This document shows positions 44,321 through 53,812 of a stretch of 64,000 nucleotides of DNA, one piece after another; within the stretch, counting starts at the first letter, position 1; each line of letters opens with the position of its first letter. The notes under the pieces are model-generated. The model had not been told where the DNA came from and did not search any database. It worked only from the letters and a program-made list of their open reading frames with translations. The stretch is taken from the NCBI RefSeq assembly GCF_001898325.1, contig NZ_MKTR01000006.1:13610-77609 (forward strand), in the 5' to 3' direction. Made by a program: the position numbers and the translations under genes. Origin of the DNA: Microbacterium sp. 67-17 (GTDB taxonomy: Bacteria; Actinomycetota; Actinomycetes; Actinomycetales; Microbacteriaceae).

Positions 44321-45733
44321 ATGATCAGTCTGACTCTGTCCCGAATCGCCGATGTCCTCGGCGGAAACCTCGTCCTTCGCGGCGCCGACTCCGCTGACAC
44401 GGTGGTTTCGGGCACCGTCGACACCGACTCTCGGCTCATCGGACCCGGCGACATCTTCGTCGCCAAACCCGGCGAGCACGCTGACGGTCACGACTTCGTT
44501 CCCGCCGCGATCGAGCGGGGAGCGGTGCTCGCTATCGTCGAGCGTCCGCTGGATGCCGCGATCACGCAGATTGTCGTGCCCGGCGCGGTCCACGCTCTGG
44601 CAGATCTCGCCCGGTTCGTCGTCGGCGAGGTACGCGATCGCGGCGCTCTGCAGATTGTCGGAATCACCGGATCGAACGGCAAGACGACGACGAAGAACAT
44701 GGTGGCGCGCATCCTCGAGGCCGAGGACGAAACCGTCGCGCCACAGGCATCCTTCAACAACGAGGTCGGCGCTCCCCTGACGATGCTGCGCATCACTGAG
44801 CGCACCCGCTACCTCGTCAGCGAGTTCGGGGCGAGCGCCCCGGGAGAGATCGCGCGTCTTGCCGGCCTCGTGCACCCCGACATCGGGGTCGTCCTCATGG
44901 TCGGTATGGCGCACGCCGGCGGGTTCGGCGGTATCGAGTCGACCTTCGTCGAGAAGTCGCAGTTGATCCACGCCGTCCGGCCCGGGGGCGTCGCGATTCT
45001 GAACGCCGATGATCCGCGCGTTGCCGCAATGGCTGGGATCGCCGCCGAGCGCGGCGCGAGCGTGCGCTGGTTCGGGCGCTCCTCGGCAGCGGAGGTCCGT
45101 GCCGAGGACGTGGAGGTCACGCCCGAAGGGACGCGATTGCGTGCTGTCGTCGACGGTGAGGAGTTCCCCGTCGTGCTCCGCGTGCTCGGCGAGCACCACG
45201 TCATGAACGCGCTGGCCGCGATCGCTACCGCGACAAGCCTCGGCATCAGTGCCGAAGCCTGCATCGAGCGGCTCGAAGCGATGGAGTTGGCAGAGCGGTG
45301 GCGGATGCAGCCGATGGGCTCGGACCGCGTACGCATCATCAACGACGCCTACAACGCAAGCCCCGACTCGATGGCCGCAGCGCTTCGCACTCTCGCGCAG
45401 ATCACAGGACCGGACCAGCGCACCGTCGCGGTGCTCGGCGCCATGAGTGAACTCGGTGAGTACGCGGGGGAGGAGCACGACCGGGTCGGCCTGCTCGCGG
45501 TGCGGCTACGCATCCAACGGATCGTCGTCATCGGCTCCGCCGCACGACGGCTCTACCTCTCAGCCATCAGCGAGGGGTCGTGGGATGGTGAGGCGGTCTT
45601 CTTCGAGACAGCCGACGAAGCGTACGACTACCTGATGACCGAGCTGCGTGACGGCGACCGGGTGCTGGTGAAATCCTCCAATTCCGCGGGCCTGCGGCAC
45701 CTCGGCGACCGTCTGGGAGAATCCTTCTCGTGA
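44321..45733 (+). CDS. murF: UDP-MurNAc-tripeptide D-Ala-D-Ala ligase
   Basis: The 470-residue Mur ligase adds D-Ala-D-Ala to the precursor. The ATP loop is GITGSNGKTTTKNMVARIL; further motifs are FNNEVGAPLTML, SEFGASAPGEI and INDAYNASPDSMAAAL, all typical of MurF. ATG 44321 is used, 23 nt after ftsI. murE, usually between ftsI and murF, is not in the cluster here and should be elsewhere in the genome. The stop overlaps the mraY start by 4 nt. Confidence 0.96.
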   Translation: MISLTLSRIADVLGGNLVLRGADSADTVVSGTVDTDSRLIGPGDIFVAKPGEHADGHDFVPAAIERGAVLAIVERPLDAAITQIVVPGAVHALADLARFVVGEVRDRGALQIVGITGSNGKTTTKNMVARILEAEDETVAPQASFNNEVGAPLTMLRITERTRYLVSEFGASAPGEIARLAGLVHPDIGVVLMVGMAHAGGFGGIESTFVEKSQLIHAVRPGGVAILNADDPRVAAMAGIAAERGASVRWFGRSSAAEVRAEDVEVTPEGTRLRAVVDGEEFPVVLRVLGEHHVMNALAAIATATSLGISAEACIERLEAMELAERWRMQPMGSDRVRIINDAYNASPDSMAAALRTLAQITGPDQRTVAVLGAMSELGEYAGEEHDRVGLLAVRLRIQRIVVIGSAARRLYLSAISEGSWDGEAVFFETADEAYDYLMTELRDGDRVLVKSSNSAGLRHLGDRLGESFS

Positions 45734-46839
45734 GATCCCTGTTGATGGCGTCGGCGATCGCCCTGTCGTTCTCGCTCTTTCTCACACCGGTGTTCCTGCG
45801 CCTGTTCCGCCGGTGGGGCTGGGGTCAGGTCATCCGCACCCCCGAGGCCGGCAACAACCCTCAGCACGGTTTCAAGCGGGGCACCCCCACGATGGGTGGC
45901 GTCATCTTCGTGGGCGGGACCACGATTGCGTACCTGATCGGCACGTACGCGGGCGGAAACCCGCCGACGATCTCGGGCTTCCTCGTGCTCTGGATGATGG
46001 TCGGCTTCGCCCTGGTCGGCTTCATCGACGACTACATGAAGTTGCGTAGCCAGCGAAGCCTCGGCCTCTCGGGGTGGCGCAAGATCGTCGGTCAGGTCGT
46101 CGTCATCGTGCCGTGGGCGATCGTGGCTCTGCAGTTTCCGGATGCCCAGGGTCAGACTCCCGCCACGGCGTACGTTTCGGTCTTCCGTGACATCTCCGTG
46201 CTGAACTTCCTGGCGTTGCCGGTTGCGATCGGCATCCTGCTCTACATCGGCTGGATCAGCTTCATCGGCGTCGCCTGGTCCAACAGCACGAACGTCACCG
46301 ACGGCCTCGACGGACTTGCCACCGGTGTCGGTGTGTTCACGGTCGGCGCCATGAGCCTTACGACGTTCTGGCAGTTCCAGCAGCGTTGCGTCGGCGAGGA
46401 CCTCGTCGCCGCCTACCAGCAGGCGTGCTACCAGACGAGGGATCCGCTCGACCTCACGATCATCGCGGCGACCTTCGCTGCGTCGCTCGTCGGATTCCTG
46501 TGGTGGAACGCGCCCAAGGCCCAGGTCTTCATGGGCGATGTCGGATCCATGGCGATCGGTGGCGTCATCGCTGCGGTCTCGATCCTCTCTCACACCGAGA
46601 TCCTCACCGTCCTCACCGCCGGGGCGTTCATCATCGGACCGGGGTCGGTCATCTTGCAGCGGGTGTACTTCAAACTCACCCGCGGCAAGCGCCTCTTCCT
46701 CATGAGCCCCTTCCACCACCATCTCGAGATGCGCGGGTGGTCGGAGACCAACATCGTCATCCGGATGTGGATCATCGCCGCGGGCCTGGCCGTCACCGGT
46801 GTGGGCTTCTTCTATGTCGAATGGCTCGCGCGCACATGA
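45730..46839 (+). CDS. mraY: Phospho-MurNAc-pentapeptide translocase MraY
   Basis: The 369-residue protein has ten membrane helices and makes lipid I. Motifs: GTPTMGGVIF, the Asp pair in FIDDYMKLRSQRSLGL, NSTNVTDGLDGLATG with the catalytic Asp, and FMGDVGSMAIGG, then the HHHLEMRGWSE histidine loop. It starts at GTG 45730, overlapping murF, and ends overlapping murD. This is complete. Confidence 0.97.
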   Translation: MRSLLMASAIALSFSLFLTPVFLRLFRRWGWGQVIRTPEAGNNPQHGFKRGTPTMGGVIFVGGTTIAYLIGTYAGGNPPTISGFLVLWMMVGFALVGFIDDYMKLRSQRSLGLSGWRKIVGQVVVIVPWAIVALQFPDAQGQTPATAYVSVFRDISVLNFLALPVAIGILLYIGWISFIGVAWSNSTNVTDGLDGLATGVGVFTVGAMSLTTFWQFQQRCVGEDLVAAYQQACYQTRDPLDLTIIAATFAASLVGFLWWNAPKAQVFMGDVGSMAIGGVIAAVSILSHTEILTVLTAGAFIIGPGSVILQRVYFKLTRGKRLFLMSPFHHHLEMRGWSETNIVIRMWIIAAGLAVTGVGFFYVEWLART

Positions 46840-48386
46840 CCGGAGAATCCTCCCGCCTCGATGGGCTGACCAGCTGGCACGCCGACTGGCGCGGTCTGCG
46901 GGTTGCCGTCCTCGGTTTGTCTGTCACCGGCTTCTCGGTAGCCGATACCCTTGCGGAGCTCGGCGCTGACGTCCTCGTTCTCACCGAATCGGCTGACCCC
47001 GCGTACGAGCGCCTGCTGCCTGTGATCGGGGTCCGGTCATGGATCGGGTCGCTCAGCACGCCTCCCGCCGAGCTCGTGGACTTTGTTCCCGAGGTCGTCA
47101 TCGCCTCGCCCGGCTTCAGCCCGACGCATCCGCTCGTGCCCTGGACGCTCGAGAGCGGCATCCCGCTGTGGGGCGACATCGAGCTCGCGTGGCGTGTGCG
47201 TGACAAGGTCGTCCGCCCCGGCGGCGCTCCCGCCGACTGGGTGCTGATCACCGGTACCAACGGAAAGACCACAACCACCGGCCTTGCCGCCACGATGATG
47301 GTGGCCGGGGGACTCCGGGCAGTTCCGTGCGGGAACATCGGCACGCCGATCCTGGATGCCGTCCGCGATCCGTCGGGCTTCGATGTGCTGGTCGTGGAGC
47401 TCTCCAGCCACCAGCTCTGGTATCTCAGCCTGCAGTCCTCGCCGGACCCGGTGTCGCCCCACGCGGCAGTGTGCCTGAACCTCGCCGATGATCACCTCGA
47501 GTGGCACGGGTCCTTCGAGGCGTACCGCGACGCAAAGGCGCAGGTGTACGACCACACCCGCGTCGCCTGCATCTACAACAAGGCCGATCTCGCGACACGC
47601 GAGATGGTCGAACAAGCCGACGTCATCGAGGGAGCGCGCGCCATCGGTTTCGACCTGGGCGTTCCTGGCCCGAGCGACCTCGGCGTCGTCGACGGGATCG
47701 TCGTCGACCGCGCGTTCCTGGCCGAGCGGCGCACCAGCGCCCTCGAACTCACGACGATCGACGAGCTGCGGGAACTCGGCCTCGCTGCGCCCCACGTCGT
47801 TGCCAACATCCTCGCCGCAAGCGCGCTTGCCCGCTCGCTCGACGTACCGCCGGAGGCGATCGCCAACGCCCTTCGTGAGTTCCGCCTCGACCCCCATCGG
47901 ATGGAGATCGTCGCGACCGCCGCCGGTGTCACGTGGGTGGATGACTCGAAGGCGACGAACCCGCACGCCGCGGCATCCTCGCTTGCCGCCTACCCCGGTG
48001 CCGTGTGGATCGTCGGGGGCCTTCTGAAGGGTGTCGACATCACCACGCTCGTCTCGACCCGGGGTCGCCTGGCAAAGGCGGCGATCGTGATCGGTGACCA
48101 GCGTGATGCCGTTCGGACGGCGTTCGAGCGACACGCGCCCGACGTTCCGCTGCACGAGGTCATTGCCGATGAGACTGGGGACGTCATGGCGCAGGTCGTG
48201 GACCTGGCGATCGGACTCGTGGCCGAGGGGGATGTCGTCCTCCTCGCACCGGCTGCGGCATCCTTCGACCAGTTCGCCTCCTACGCAGACCGCGGTGAGA
48301 AGTTCGCTGCGGCGGTAAGGCACCGAGTGGGAAGGGGCGAGCATGGCGACACCGACGCCGATCCGTCCGCTTCCGCCGGAGCCTGA
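46836..48386 (+). CDS. murD: UDP-MurNAc-L-alanine D-glutamate ligase
   Basis: The 516-residue ligase has an N-terminal Rossmann-like domain (LRVAVLGLSVTGFSVADTLA), the ATP loop LITGTNGKTTTTGLAATMM, FDVLVVELSSHQLWYL, and LNLADDHLEWHGSF. The C-terminal domain includes DPHRMEIVATAAGVTWVDDS and DSKATNPHAA. ATG 46836 overlaps mraY. Its last 44 nt overlap ftsW, so the two are probably translated together. Confidence 0.96.
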   Translation: MTGESSRLDGLTSWHADWRGLRVAVLGLSVTGFSVADTLAELGADVLVLTESADPAYERLLPVIGVRSWIGSLSTPPAELVDFVPEVVIASPGFSPTHPLVPWTLESGIPLWGDIELAWRVRDKVVRPGGAPADWVLITGTNGKTTTTGLAATMMVAGGLRAVPCGNIGTPILDAVRDPSGFDVLVVELSSHQLWYLSLQSSPDPVSPHAAVCLNLADDHLEWHGSFEAYRDAKAQVYDHTRVACIYNKADLATREMVEQADVIEGARAIGFDLGVPGPSDLGVVDGIVVDRAFLAERRTSALELTTIDELRELGLAAPHVVANILAASALARSLDVPPEAIANALREFRLDPHRMEIVATAAGVTWVDDSKATNPHAAASSLAAYPGAVWIVGGLLKGVDITTLVSTRGRLAKAAIVIGDQRDAVRTAFERHAPDVPLHEVIADETGDVMAQVVDLAIGLVAEGDVVLLAPAAASFDQFASYADRGEKFAAAVRHRVGRGEHGDTDADPSASAGA

Positions 48387-49575
48387 CGAGCCGACACCTA
48401 AGCGCGGGCTCGCCGCCCGCGTCTCCCTCGGGTCGCTCTTTCGCCCGGTCGCCGGTGAGTTCCTGCTCATCTCGTCCAGCGCCGTTCTGCTGACGATCTT
48501 CGGCCTCGTGATGGTGCTCTCGGCCACCAGCGCGACGGCGACTGCCGCAGGTCAGGCACCGTACGACGCCGTCATCAAGCAGGCGGTGTTCGCCGCGATC
48601 GGCCTGCCGCTCATGTTCATCGCGAGTCGGCTGCCGGTGAGCTTCTGGAAGCGGATCGCGTGGCCGGCCCTCATCGTCACGACCGCCTTCCAACTCCTCG
48701 TGTTCACGCCCCTTGGCGTTGAGGACGGCGGAAACCGCAACTGGATCCTTATCGCTGGGATTCAGGCGCAACCCTCGGAGTTCCTGAAGCTCGCGCTGGC
48801 GCTGTGGCTCGGGTTCATCCTGTTCCGGAAGCGCACGCTGCTGGGGGACTGGCGGCACGTGTTCATTCCGGTGGTCCCGGTAGCCGCCGCCGTGATCGCG
48901 ACGGTCCTGGCGGGCCACGATCTCGGGACAGCGATGGTGCTGTTCCTCCTCTCGCTCGGCGCACTGTTCTTCTCGGGCGTGAAGCTGCGGGTTTTCGTCA
49001 TCCCGCTGCTGCTGGCAGTCGTCGCAGTCGCGGCGCTGGCTGTGACGAGCCCGAACCGCATGGAGCGCATCCTCAGCGTCTTCAACACCGACTGCACAGC
49101 CGATTACCTCAGCACCTGCTACCAGCCGCTGCACGGTATCTGGGGGCTCGCGGGCGGGGGCATCTTCGGCCTGGGCCTTGGGAACTCGAAAGAGAAGTAC
49201 GAGTGGCTGCCGGCGGCATCCAGCGACTACATCTTCGCCATCGTCGGTGAAGAACTCGGCCTCATCGGCGCGATCGTCGTGCTCGGGCTGTTCGCGATCT
49301 ACGCGATCGGCGCCTTCCACATCGTCCGCAAGACCGACGACACCTTCGTGCGGATCGTTGCCGGCGCCATCACGGTGTGGATCGTCGGTCAGGCGCTGAT
49401 CAACATCGGCGTCGTGCTGCGGCTGTTCCCGCCGCTCGGCGTTCCCTTACCGTTCATGTCGCAGGGCGGCACGTCGTTGGTGTCGGTGCTCATTGCCACG
49501 GGTGTGCTGCTTGCCTTCGCCCGGACGATTCCGGTGACGGCGCGCCCGGCGCCCCGGGCCGCAGCTCGCCGCTGA
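48343..49575 (+). CDS. ftsW: Septal peptidoglycan polymerase FtsW
   Basis: The 410-residue SEDS-family glycosyltransferase has ten membrane helices. A proline/arginine-rich cytoplasmic start (residues 1-35) is followed by helices with SATSATATAAGQAPYD, GIQAQPSEFLKLALALWL, AGHDLGTAMVLFLLSLGALFF (catalytic Asp region) and LGLGNSKEKYEWLPAASSDYIFAIVGEELG. GGAAGGGGCGAGC precedes ATG 48343, which lies inside murD. It makes septal glycan strands with FtsI. Confidence 0.96.
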   Translation: MATPTPIRPLPPEPDEPTPKRGLAARVSLGSLFRPVAGEFLLISSSAVLLTIFGLVMVLSATSATATAAGQAPYDAVIKQAVFAAIGLPLMFIASRLPVSFWKRIAWPALIVTTAFQLLVFTPLGVEDGGNRNWILIAGIQAQPSEFLKLALALWLGFILFRKRTLLGDWRHVFIPVVPVAAAVIATVLAGHDLGTAMVLFLLSLGALFFSGVKLRVFVIPLLLAVVAVAALAVTSPNRMERILSVFNTDCTADYLSTCYQPLHGIWGLAGGGIFGLGLGNSKEKYEWLPAASSDYIFAIVGEELGLIGAIVVLGLFAIYAIGAFHIVRKTDDTFVRIVAGAITVWIVGQALINIGVVLRLFPPLGVPLPFMSQGGTSLVSVLIATGVLLAFARTIPVTARPAPRAAARR

Positions 49576-49621
49576 GGTCCGCTGCCCGCGGCCCTGCGTT
49601 GAGGCGAGATAGGGTCGGACG

Positions 49622-50692
49622 GTGACGACCTACCTGCTGGCCGGTGGCGGGACCGCCGGGCACGTGAACCCTTTGCTGGCCGTTGCCGACGGTCTCCGCG
49701 CGCGCGATGCTGATGCCGACGTGCGTGTCCTCGGAACCGCAGAGGGGCTGGAATCTCGGCTGGTGCCGCAGCGGGGCTACGAGCTGCTGATCGTCGACAA
49801 GGTCCCGTTCCCGCGGCGTCCCGATCGTGCCGCAGCCGCGTTTCCGGGCCGGTTCCGGCGTGCGGTCGCTCAGGTGCGGCAGCACATTGCGGAGCACGCG
49901 GTAGACGTCATCGTCGGGTTCGGCGGTTACGCATCGGCCCCCGCGTACGTCGCTGCCCGGGGCGCCGGCATCCCGTTCGTCGTCCATGAGGCCAATGCGC
50001 GGCCCGGTTTGGCGAACAGACTCGGCGCGCGGCGGGCCGCCGGTGTCGGCGTGGCCTTCGAAGGAACGCCCCTCCCGCGCGCACGCCTGGTCGGGATGCC
50101 CCTGCGCCGCGAGATCGAGGATCTCGATCGGTCTGCCCTGCGCGCAGAGGGTGCCGCGCACTTCGGACTCGACCCCGGCCGTCCGACGCTCCTGGTCTTC
50201 GGCGGCTCCCTCGGAGCGCTGCGGCTGAACACGGCCTTCGCGGGTGCGTGGCGTGAGGTGCTGGATGCCGGCTGGCAGTTGCTCCACGTCACCGGTGAAC
50301 GCTCTGACCTCGAGGATCCGGGGGAGCCCGGCTACGCCCTGCGCCGCTACGTCGACCGGATGGACCTTGCCTTCGCTGCGTGCGACTTCATCGTGTCGCG
50401 CTCGGGCGCTGCCACGGTGAGTGAAATCAGCGCTCTGGGTATCCCTGCCGTCTACGTGCCGTACGCCGTCGGTAACGGTGAGCAGGCGCTGAACGCCGCC
50501 TCGGCGGTCGCGCACGGGGCTGCAATCCTGATCCCGGATGCCGAATTCACCCCGGATGCCGTCCCGGGCCGCATCCTGCCCCTGCTGACGGATGCCGACG
50601 AGCGGTCGCGGATGGCCGAGAACGCGGCGGAGATCGGCATCCGCACCGGCACCGAGAACCTCATCGCGATGATCGACGAGGCCCTCGCCTGA
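49622..50692 (+). CDS. murG: UDP-GlcNAc:lipid I N-acetylglucosaminyltransferase MurG
   Basis: The 356-residue GT-B enzyme converts lipid I to lipid II. It has the G-loops TYLLAGGGTAGHVNPLLAVADGL and GFGGYASAPAYVAARG, the middle hinge LVFGGSLGALRLNT, and the UDP-GlcNAc site SRSGAATVSEISALGIPAVYVP with GNGEQALNAA. GTG 49622 is used. It ends the first half of the dcw run; the next 3.1 kb on the opposite strand separates it from murC, its usual neighbour. Confidence 0.96.
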   Translation: MTTYLLAGGGTAGHVNPLLAVADGLRARDADADVRVLGTAEGLESRLVPQRGYELLIVDKVPFPRRPDRAAAAFPGRFRRAVAQVRQHIAEHAVDVIVGFGGYASAPAYVAARGAGIPFVVHEANARPGLANRLGARRAAGVGVAFEGTPLPRARLVGMPLRREIEDLDRSALRAEGAAHFGLDPGRPTLLVFGGSLGALRLNTAFAGAWREVLDAGWQLLHVTGERSDLEDPGEPGYALRRYVDRMDLAFAACDFIVSRSGAATVSEISALGIPAVYVPYAVGNGEQALNAASAVAHGAAILIPDAEFTPDAVPGRILPLLTDADERSRMAENAAEIGIRTGTENLIAMIDEALA

Positions 50693-50716
50693 CTATCGCC
50701 GCGCACGGTTGCTGCC

Positions 50717-51094
50717 TCAGACGGGGAGCTCGTCGGGTTCGGTAGTCTTCAGCGCCGCGATGACAGCTGCGAGGGCCTGGTCGGTGTCCACGCGCAGGCC
50801 GCGAACCTGCTCGGCGAACGCGGCGGCAGCGCGCTGAACCTGGCCGAGCGCGGCGTTCTCATCAACGGACACGAACGTGCCGTGGCGGCCGCGCGTCTCG
50901 ATGAGGCCAGTGGTCTCGAGCTCCCGATACGCCCGCGCCACGGTGCCCGGTGCAAGGCCCAGGTCACCTGCGAGCCGACGCACCGTCGGGAGCCGCGACC
51001 CCGGCGGCAGCTCGCCGCTCGCTATCGCCGCAACGTACTGTGTGCGCAGCTGTTCGAACGGCGGTGTGGGTGAGGTGGGGTCGATGATGATCAT
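50717..51094 (-). CDS. YtrA-subfamily GntR regulator
   Basis: The 125-residue protein has a GntR winged helix (PPFEQLRTQYVAAIASGELP, SRLPTVRRLAGDLGLAPGTVARAYRELE and GLIETRGRHGTFV) and a short helical tail, the YtrA layout. A longer frame exists upstream, but GGGAGAT precedes ATG 51094. Its start overlaps the stop of the membrane-protein gene upstream by 4 nt, forming a two-gene operon. It probably represses that operon through the palindromes at 52062-52092. Confidence 0.9.
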   Translation of the reverse strand: MIIIDPTSPTPPFEQLRTQYVAAIASGELPPGSRLPTVRRLAGDLGLAPGTVARAYRELETTGLIETRGRHGTFVSVDENAALGQVQRAAAAFAEQVRGLRVDTDQALAAVIAALKTTEPDELPV

Positions 51095-52053
51095 GCGCCA
51101 TCTCCCTGGGCGAGCGCGACGGACAGGCCCGTCGAGCGCTGATCCTGCGGTCGGAGTGCGGCGGGGTAACGCGATGCCGCCATCTTGCCGAGGCCGAAGG
51201 AGTAGGTCACCTGAGCCGCGCAGATCAGGAGCGGAGTCCAGGTACTCATGAGCGTCGACAGCTCGGGTGGTCTGACGGCTATCGGCGTCAGGGTGAGCGT
51301 TGCCGCAGCCATCCCGAGGGGCAGTGCCGCGGCCATCGTTGCCGCGCTCCGGAGAGTCCACAGCGTATCGGCGCGGAACAGGTCATTCCACGCCAGCTGA
51401 AGGTCATCGCTGGCAAGCTGCGGCTTTGCCAGGACGATCCGCTCCATGACTCGCGTCACGACGAACACGCTCACGGCGAAGACGAGAAAACCGCCGCACC
51501 ACAGCACAGTGTCGGTCGCGATGCGGTCCGGCGCTGCGATCCGCCACGCGAGCACCGCTGCCACTGTCGCCGCTGCAGCAATCAGAGCGACGGGGGCCAG
51601 CACGCGGCGCCAGGGCTGCAGATAGTCCCGTGTCGCGAGTTGCCGCGAGTGTGCGACACGGGGGATGTCCGTCCTCGGTTGCCGCAGCTGCTCGCGCACG
51701 GTCTCGATCACCGAGGAGACTGTCAGTACCCCGATCATGATCGAGAGCGTGATCAGCCACAGGAACAGTGGTGAACCACCCCACGAGGCGCCCCAGAGCA
51801 CAAAAGGGCTCCACACCAAGAGCGCGATCAGGACGCCCCACATCGATGCGCGGCCACGGCGGCTGAGCCGCTCGCGCACCCGCGCGTGGTTCTCCTCAGT
51901 GCCGAACGGGAGCTTGGAGGACTGGGCGTATCTCGCTGCTTGCCCTGCACTCAGCTCGGGTCGCCGACTGATGATGAGGTAGACGATCGGGATGAGGGTG
52001 AGCGCGCACAGGATCGCCACGCTGAACCAGATCATGTCGAACTCGAAAGGCAT
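51091..52053 (-). CDS. Membrane protein of unknown function, in operon with GntR regulator
   Basis: The 320-residue protein has about seven membrane segments: one at the N-terminus (ILCALTLIPIVYLIIS), two near residues 75-115 (SMWGVLIALLVWSPFVLWG and LFLWLITLSIMIGV), two near 160-215 and two at 235-290. The hydrophilic loop after the first helix is charged (EENHARVRERLSRRGRAS). I do not recognise the family. YtrA-type operons often encode ABC exporters, but no ATPase is present here. It may be a stress-responsive envelope protein. The gene is first in its operon. Confidence 0.8.
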   Translation of the reverse strand: MPFEFDMIWFSVAILCALTLIPIVYLIISRRPELSAGQAARYAQSSKLPFGTEENHARVRERLSRRGRASMWGVLIALLVWSPFVLWGASWGGSPLFLWLITLSIMIGVLTVSSVIETVREQLRQPRTDIPRVAHSRQLATRDYLQPWRRVLAPVALIAAAATVAAVLAWRIAAPDRIATDTVLWCGGFLVFAVSVFVVTRVMERIVLAKPQLASDDLQLAWNDLFRADTLWTLRSAATMAAALPLGMAAATLTLTPIAVRPPELSTLMSTWTPLLICAAQVTYSFGLGKMAASRYPAALRPQDQRSTGLSVALAQGDGA

Positions 52054-52061
52054 GTCTCTTT

Positions 52062-52092
52062 TGTATCAACATTGTCACAATGTGTCGATACA
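52062..52092 (-). promoter_or_regulatory. Nested palindromic operator of the GntR operon
   Basis: ACATTGT-C-ACAATGT (52069-52083) is a perfect 7-1-7 palindrome, flanked by TGTATC and GATACA, which also form an inverted pair. It begins 8 nt upstream of the membrane-protein start at 52053 and would overlap its promoter. It likely binds the GntR regulator of the same operon. Confidence 0.75.
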
Positions 52093-52095
52093 TTT

Positions 52096-53439
52096 TCATG
52101 ACAGGTTCAGGCGAGCTCGACCTGCATTCGCGGCGGCGTCGGTGCCCTCACGCATGAACACCACCACGATCGCGACGATCGGCGTCAGGATCCCGAGAAC
52201 AGCGGCAAGGATTTGCCCGATGATCGGTAACGACACCGCAACGATGAGGCTGATGGCTACGGCGAGAGATCGGTTTCGCCACGTCGAGGCCCACACGAGC
52301 CAGACGATCGCTGCCGCCGGAAGAAGCCAGACCACGGCGCCGATCGGGCGAGGGTTGCCAGACGGAAGCATTGTTCCCCATCCGGTCACGACGAGCACAA
52401 GGGTGAGTGCACCCAGCGTCGCAGCCCCCCACACTGCCCGCTGCTGCCTCGCGGTCCGCCGCGGAGCGCGAAGGGCGAGAGCGAGGACGACGAGGATGCC
52501 GCACCCGGCCGCGGCGCGCATGCCGACGATCATCGCCTCGGTGCTGTCAAGGGTCGTGTACAGCGACCCCGACACCGCGAAGGCGATCGCCAGGAGCGAC
52601 GTGACGCTGGCGGCAACAGCGAGCGCCCGCGCTGCGCGGCGCCGTCCGCCGACGTCCGCGTCGCGCTCGCCCGTCGAGGCCGGCGCACTGGTGGGCTCGC
52701 GGTGGTCGGGCCAGGCGAGCGCGACGATCACGACCGCGGCCCCGGAGAGGAGGAGTGTCGTGATCGGTGACATGAGCATGACGGCCACGAGGGGAAGCGA
52801 CAACGCAGCACCCATCATGCTCGTGACGACGATCAGTACCCGCATCCCACGGCGACGCGGGAGCCGGTCGCTGACCGCGACGACCACCGCACAGGCGGCT
52901 GCTGCCGATCCGATCGCAAGGAAGGCGGGAAACAGCGCCGCGAAGAGAGAGCGTGGGTCGCCGGCGTCGGCCTCATCAAACCCGACGCTCCAGGACGCGA
53001 AGGCGAGTGCGGCGCCGGTCGCTGCGATCATCGCGATGCCGAGCGCGAACAGCGTGCGTGTCGGATCGAGATGGAGGCGGTGCCGCGCGCAGGCGAGAGC
53101 GACTGTCCACCACAAAGCCGGAACCAGGCCGACCTGAACTGCGAGGTTCGCTGTGAGCAGCGAGGGGACCGCGTAGGTGAACCCGAACTGGCTTGCCGTT
53201 GCGACGAGCGCCGACAAGACCAGGGCAGCAACGCCGGCAACGCGCGCGGTGGTTGCGTCGAGGCGGGTGCCCAGGCCCGCCAGCGCTGCCGCCACGCGCT
53301 CACCGCGCGATGGCGCGCGCAGACCGGCCGCGTCGGCGGCATCCATCGCGGTGCCCACGAACGCTGCCGCGTTCTCGGCGCGCCACCAGCGCGGGTACCA
53401 GCGCACGAGGCGCTCGAAGCGGTCTGTGTCGAGTCTCAT
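52096..53439 (-). CDS. Multipass membrane protein in operon with PadR regulator
   Basis: The 447-residue protein begins with RLDTDRFERLVRWYPRWWRAENAAAFVGTAM, a cytoplasmic segment also seen in PadR-linked actinobacterial membrane proteins, then has about ten membrane helices through to the C-terminus. Two hydrophilic loops (DHREPTSAPASTGERDADVGGRRR around 245-270) interrupt it. I do not recognise a transporter motif. Its ATG overlaps the PadR stop (ATGA), so the pair is translationally coupled. PadR regulators often control membrane or export proteins coded beside them. It ends 3 nt before the GntR operon operator. Confidence 0.78.
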   Translation of the reverse strand: MRLDTDRFERLVRWYPRWWRAENAAAFVGTAMDAADAAGLRAPSRGERVAAALAGLGTRLDATTARVAGVAALVLSALVATASQFGFTYAVPSLLTANLAVQVGLVPALWWTVALACARHRLHLDPTRTLFALGIAMIAATGAALAFASWSVGFDEADAGDPRSLFAALFPAFLAIGSAAAACAVVVAVSDRLPRRRGMRVLIVVTSMMGAALSLPLVAVMLMSPITTLLLSGAAVVIVALAWPDHREPTSAPASTGERDADVGGRRRAARALAVAASVTSLLAIAFAVSGSLYTTLDSTEAMIVGMRAAAGCGILVVLALALRAPRRTARQQRAVWGAATLGALTLVLVVTGWGTMLPSGNPRPIGAVVWLLPAAAIVWLVWASTWRNRSLAVAISLIVAVSLPIIGQILAAVLGILTPIVAIVVVFMREGTDAAANAGRARLNLS

Positions 53440-53804
53440 GCCAGAGCGCTCCGCGGATGAGCGGGGCGCGCTCTCGCGCCTCCGCCCGCTGGAGCGTCGA
53501 GCGCCCTGCGTGCGGCGGCGACCCGCTGCTCGAGCTGGGCGGTCTCGCTCTCGAGACGAGCCCGACCCTGGGGTGTGAGGCGAAAGTAGCGGCGAGCCCG
53601 GCCATCCACGATCTCTTCCCCCGATTCCGCCACGGCGCCGCTGGCAGTCAGTCGATCGAGGGTCGCATAGAGGGTCGCTGTCTTGAGTGAGGCCGTACCC
53701 TGCGAAGCCTCGGACACACCTCGAAGGATGCCGTAGCCGTGCTGCGGACCGCTCGCGAGCGCCGTCAGGATCCAGAAGGCAGTGTCAGGTCGGGAGGTGC
53801 TCAT
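53436..53804 (-). CDS. PadR-family transcriptional regulator
   Basis: The 122-residue protein has a PadR winged helix: TAFWILTALASGPQHGYGILR, SLKTATLYATLDRLTASGAV, and a wing with VDGRARRYFRLTPQGRARLE, then a C-terminal dimerisation helix of LEQRVAAARRALDAPA. TATGCT and TTGGCA, 17 bp apart, place the expected +1 at the ATG of 53804, so the mRNA is likely leaderless; the in-frame ATG at 53816 is less likely. It probably represses itself and the membrane-protein gene. Confidence 0.9.
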   Translation of the reverse strand: MSTSRPDTAFWILTALASGPQHGYGILRGVSEASQGTASLKTATLYATLDRLTASGAVAESGEEIVDGRARRYFRLTPQGRARLESETAQLEQRVAAARRALDAPAGGGARARPAHPRSALA

Positions 53805-53812
53805 GTCAGCGA

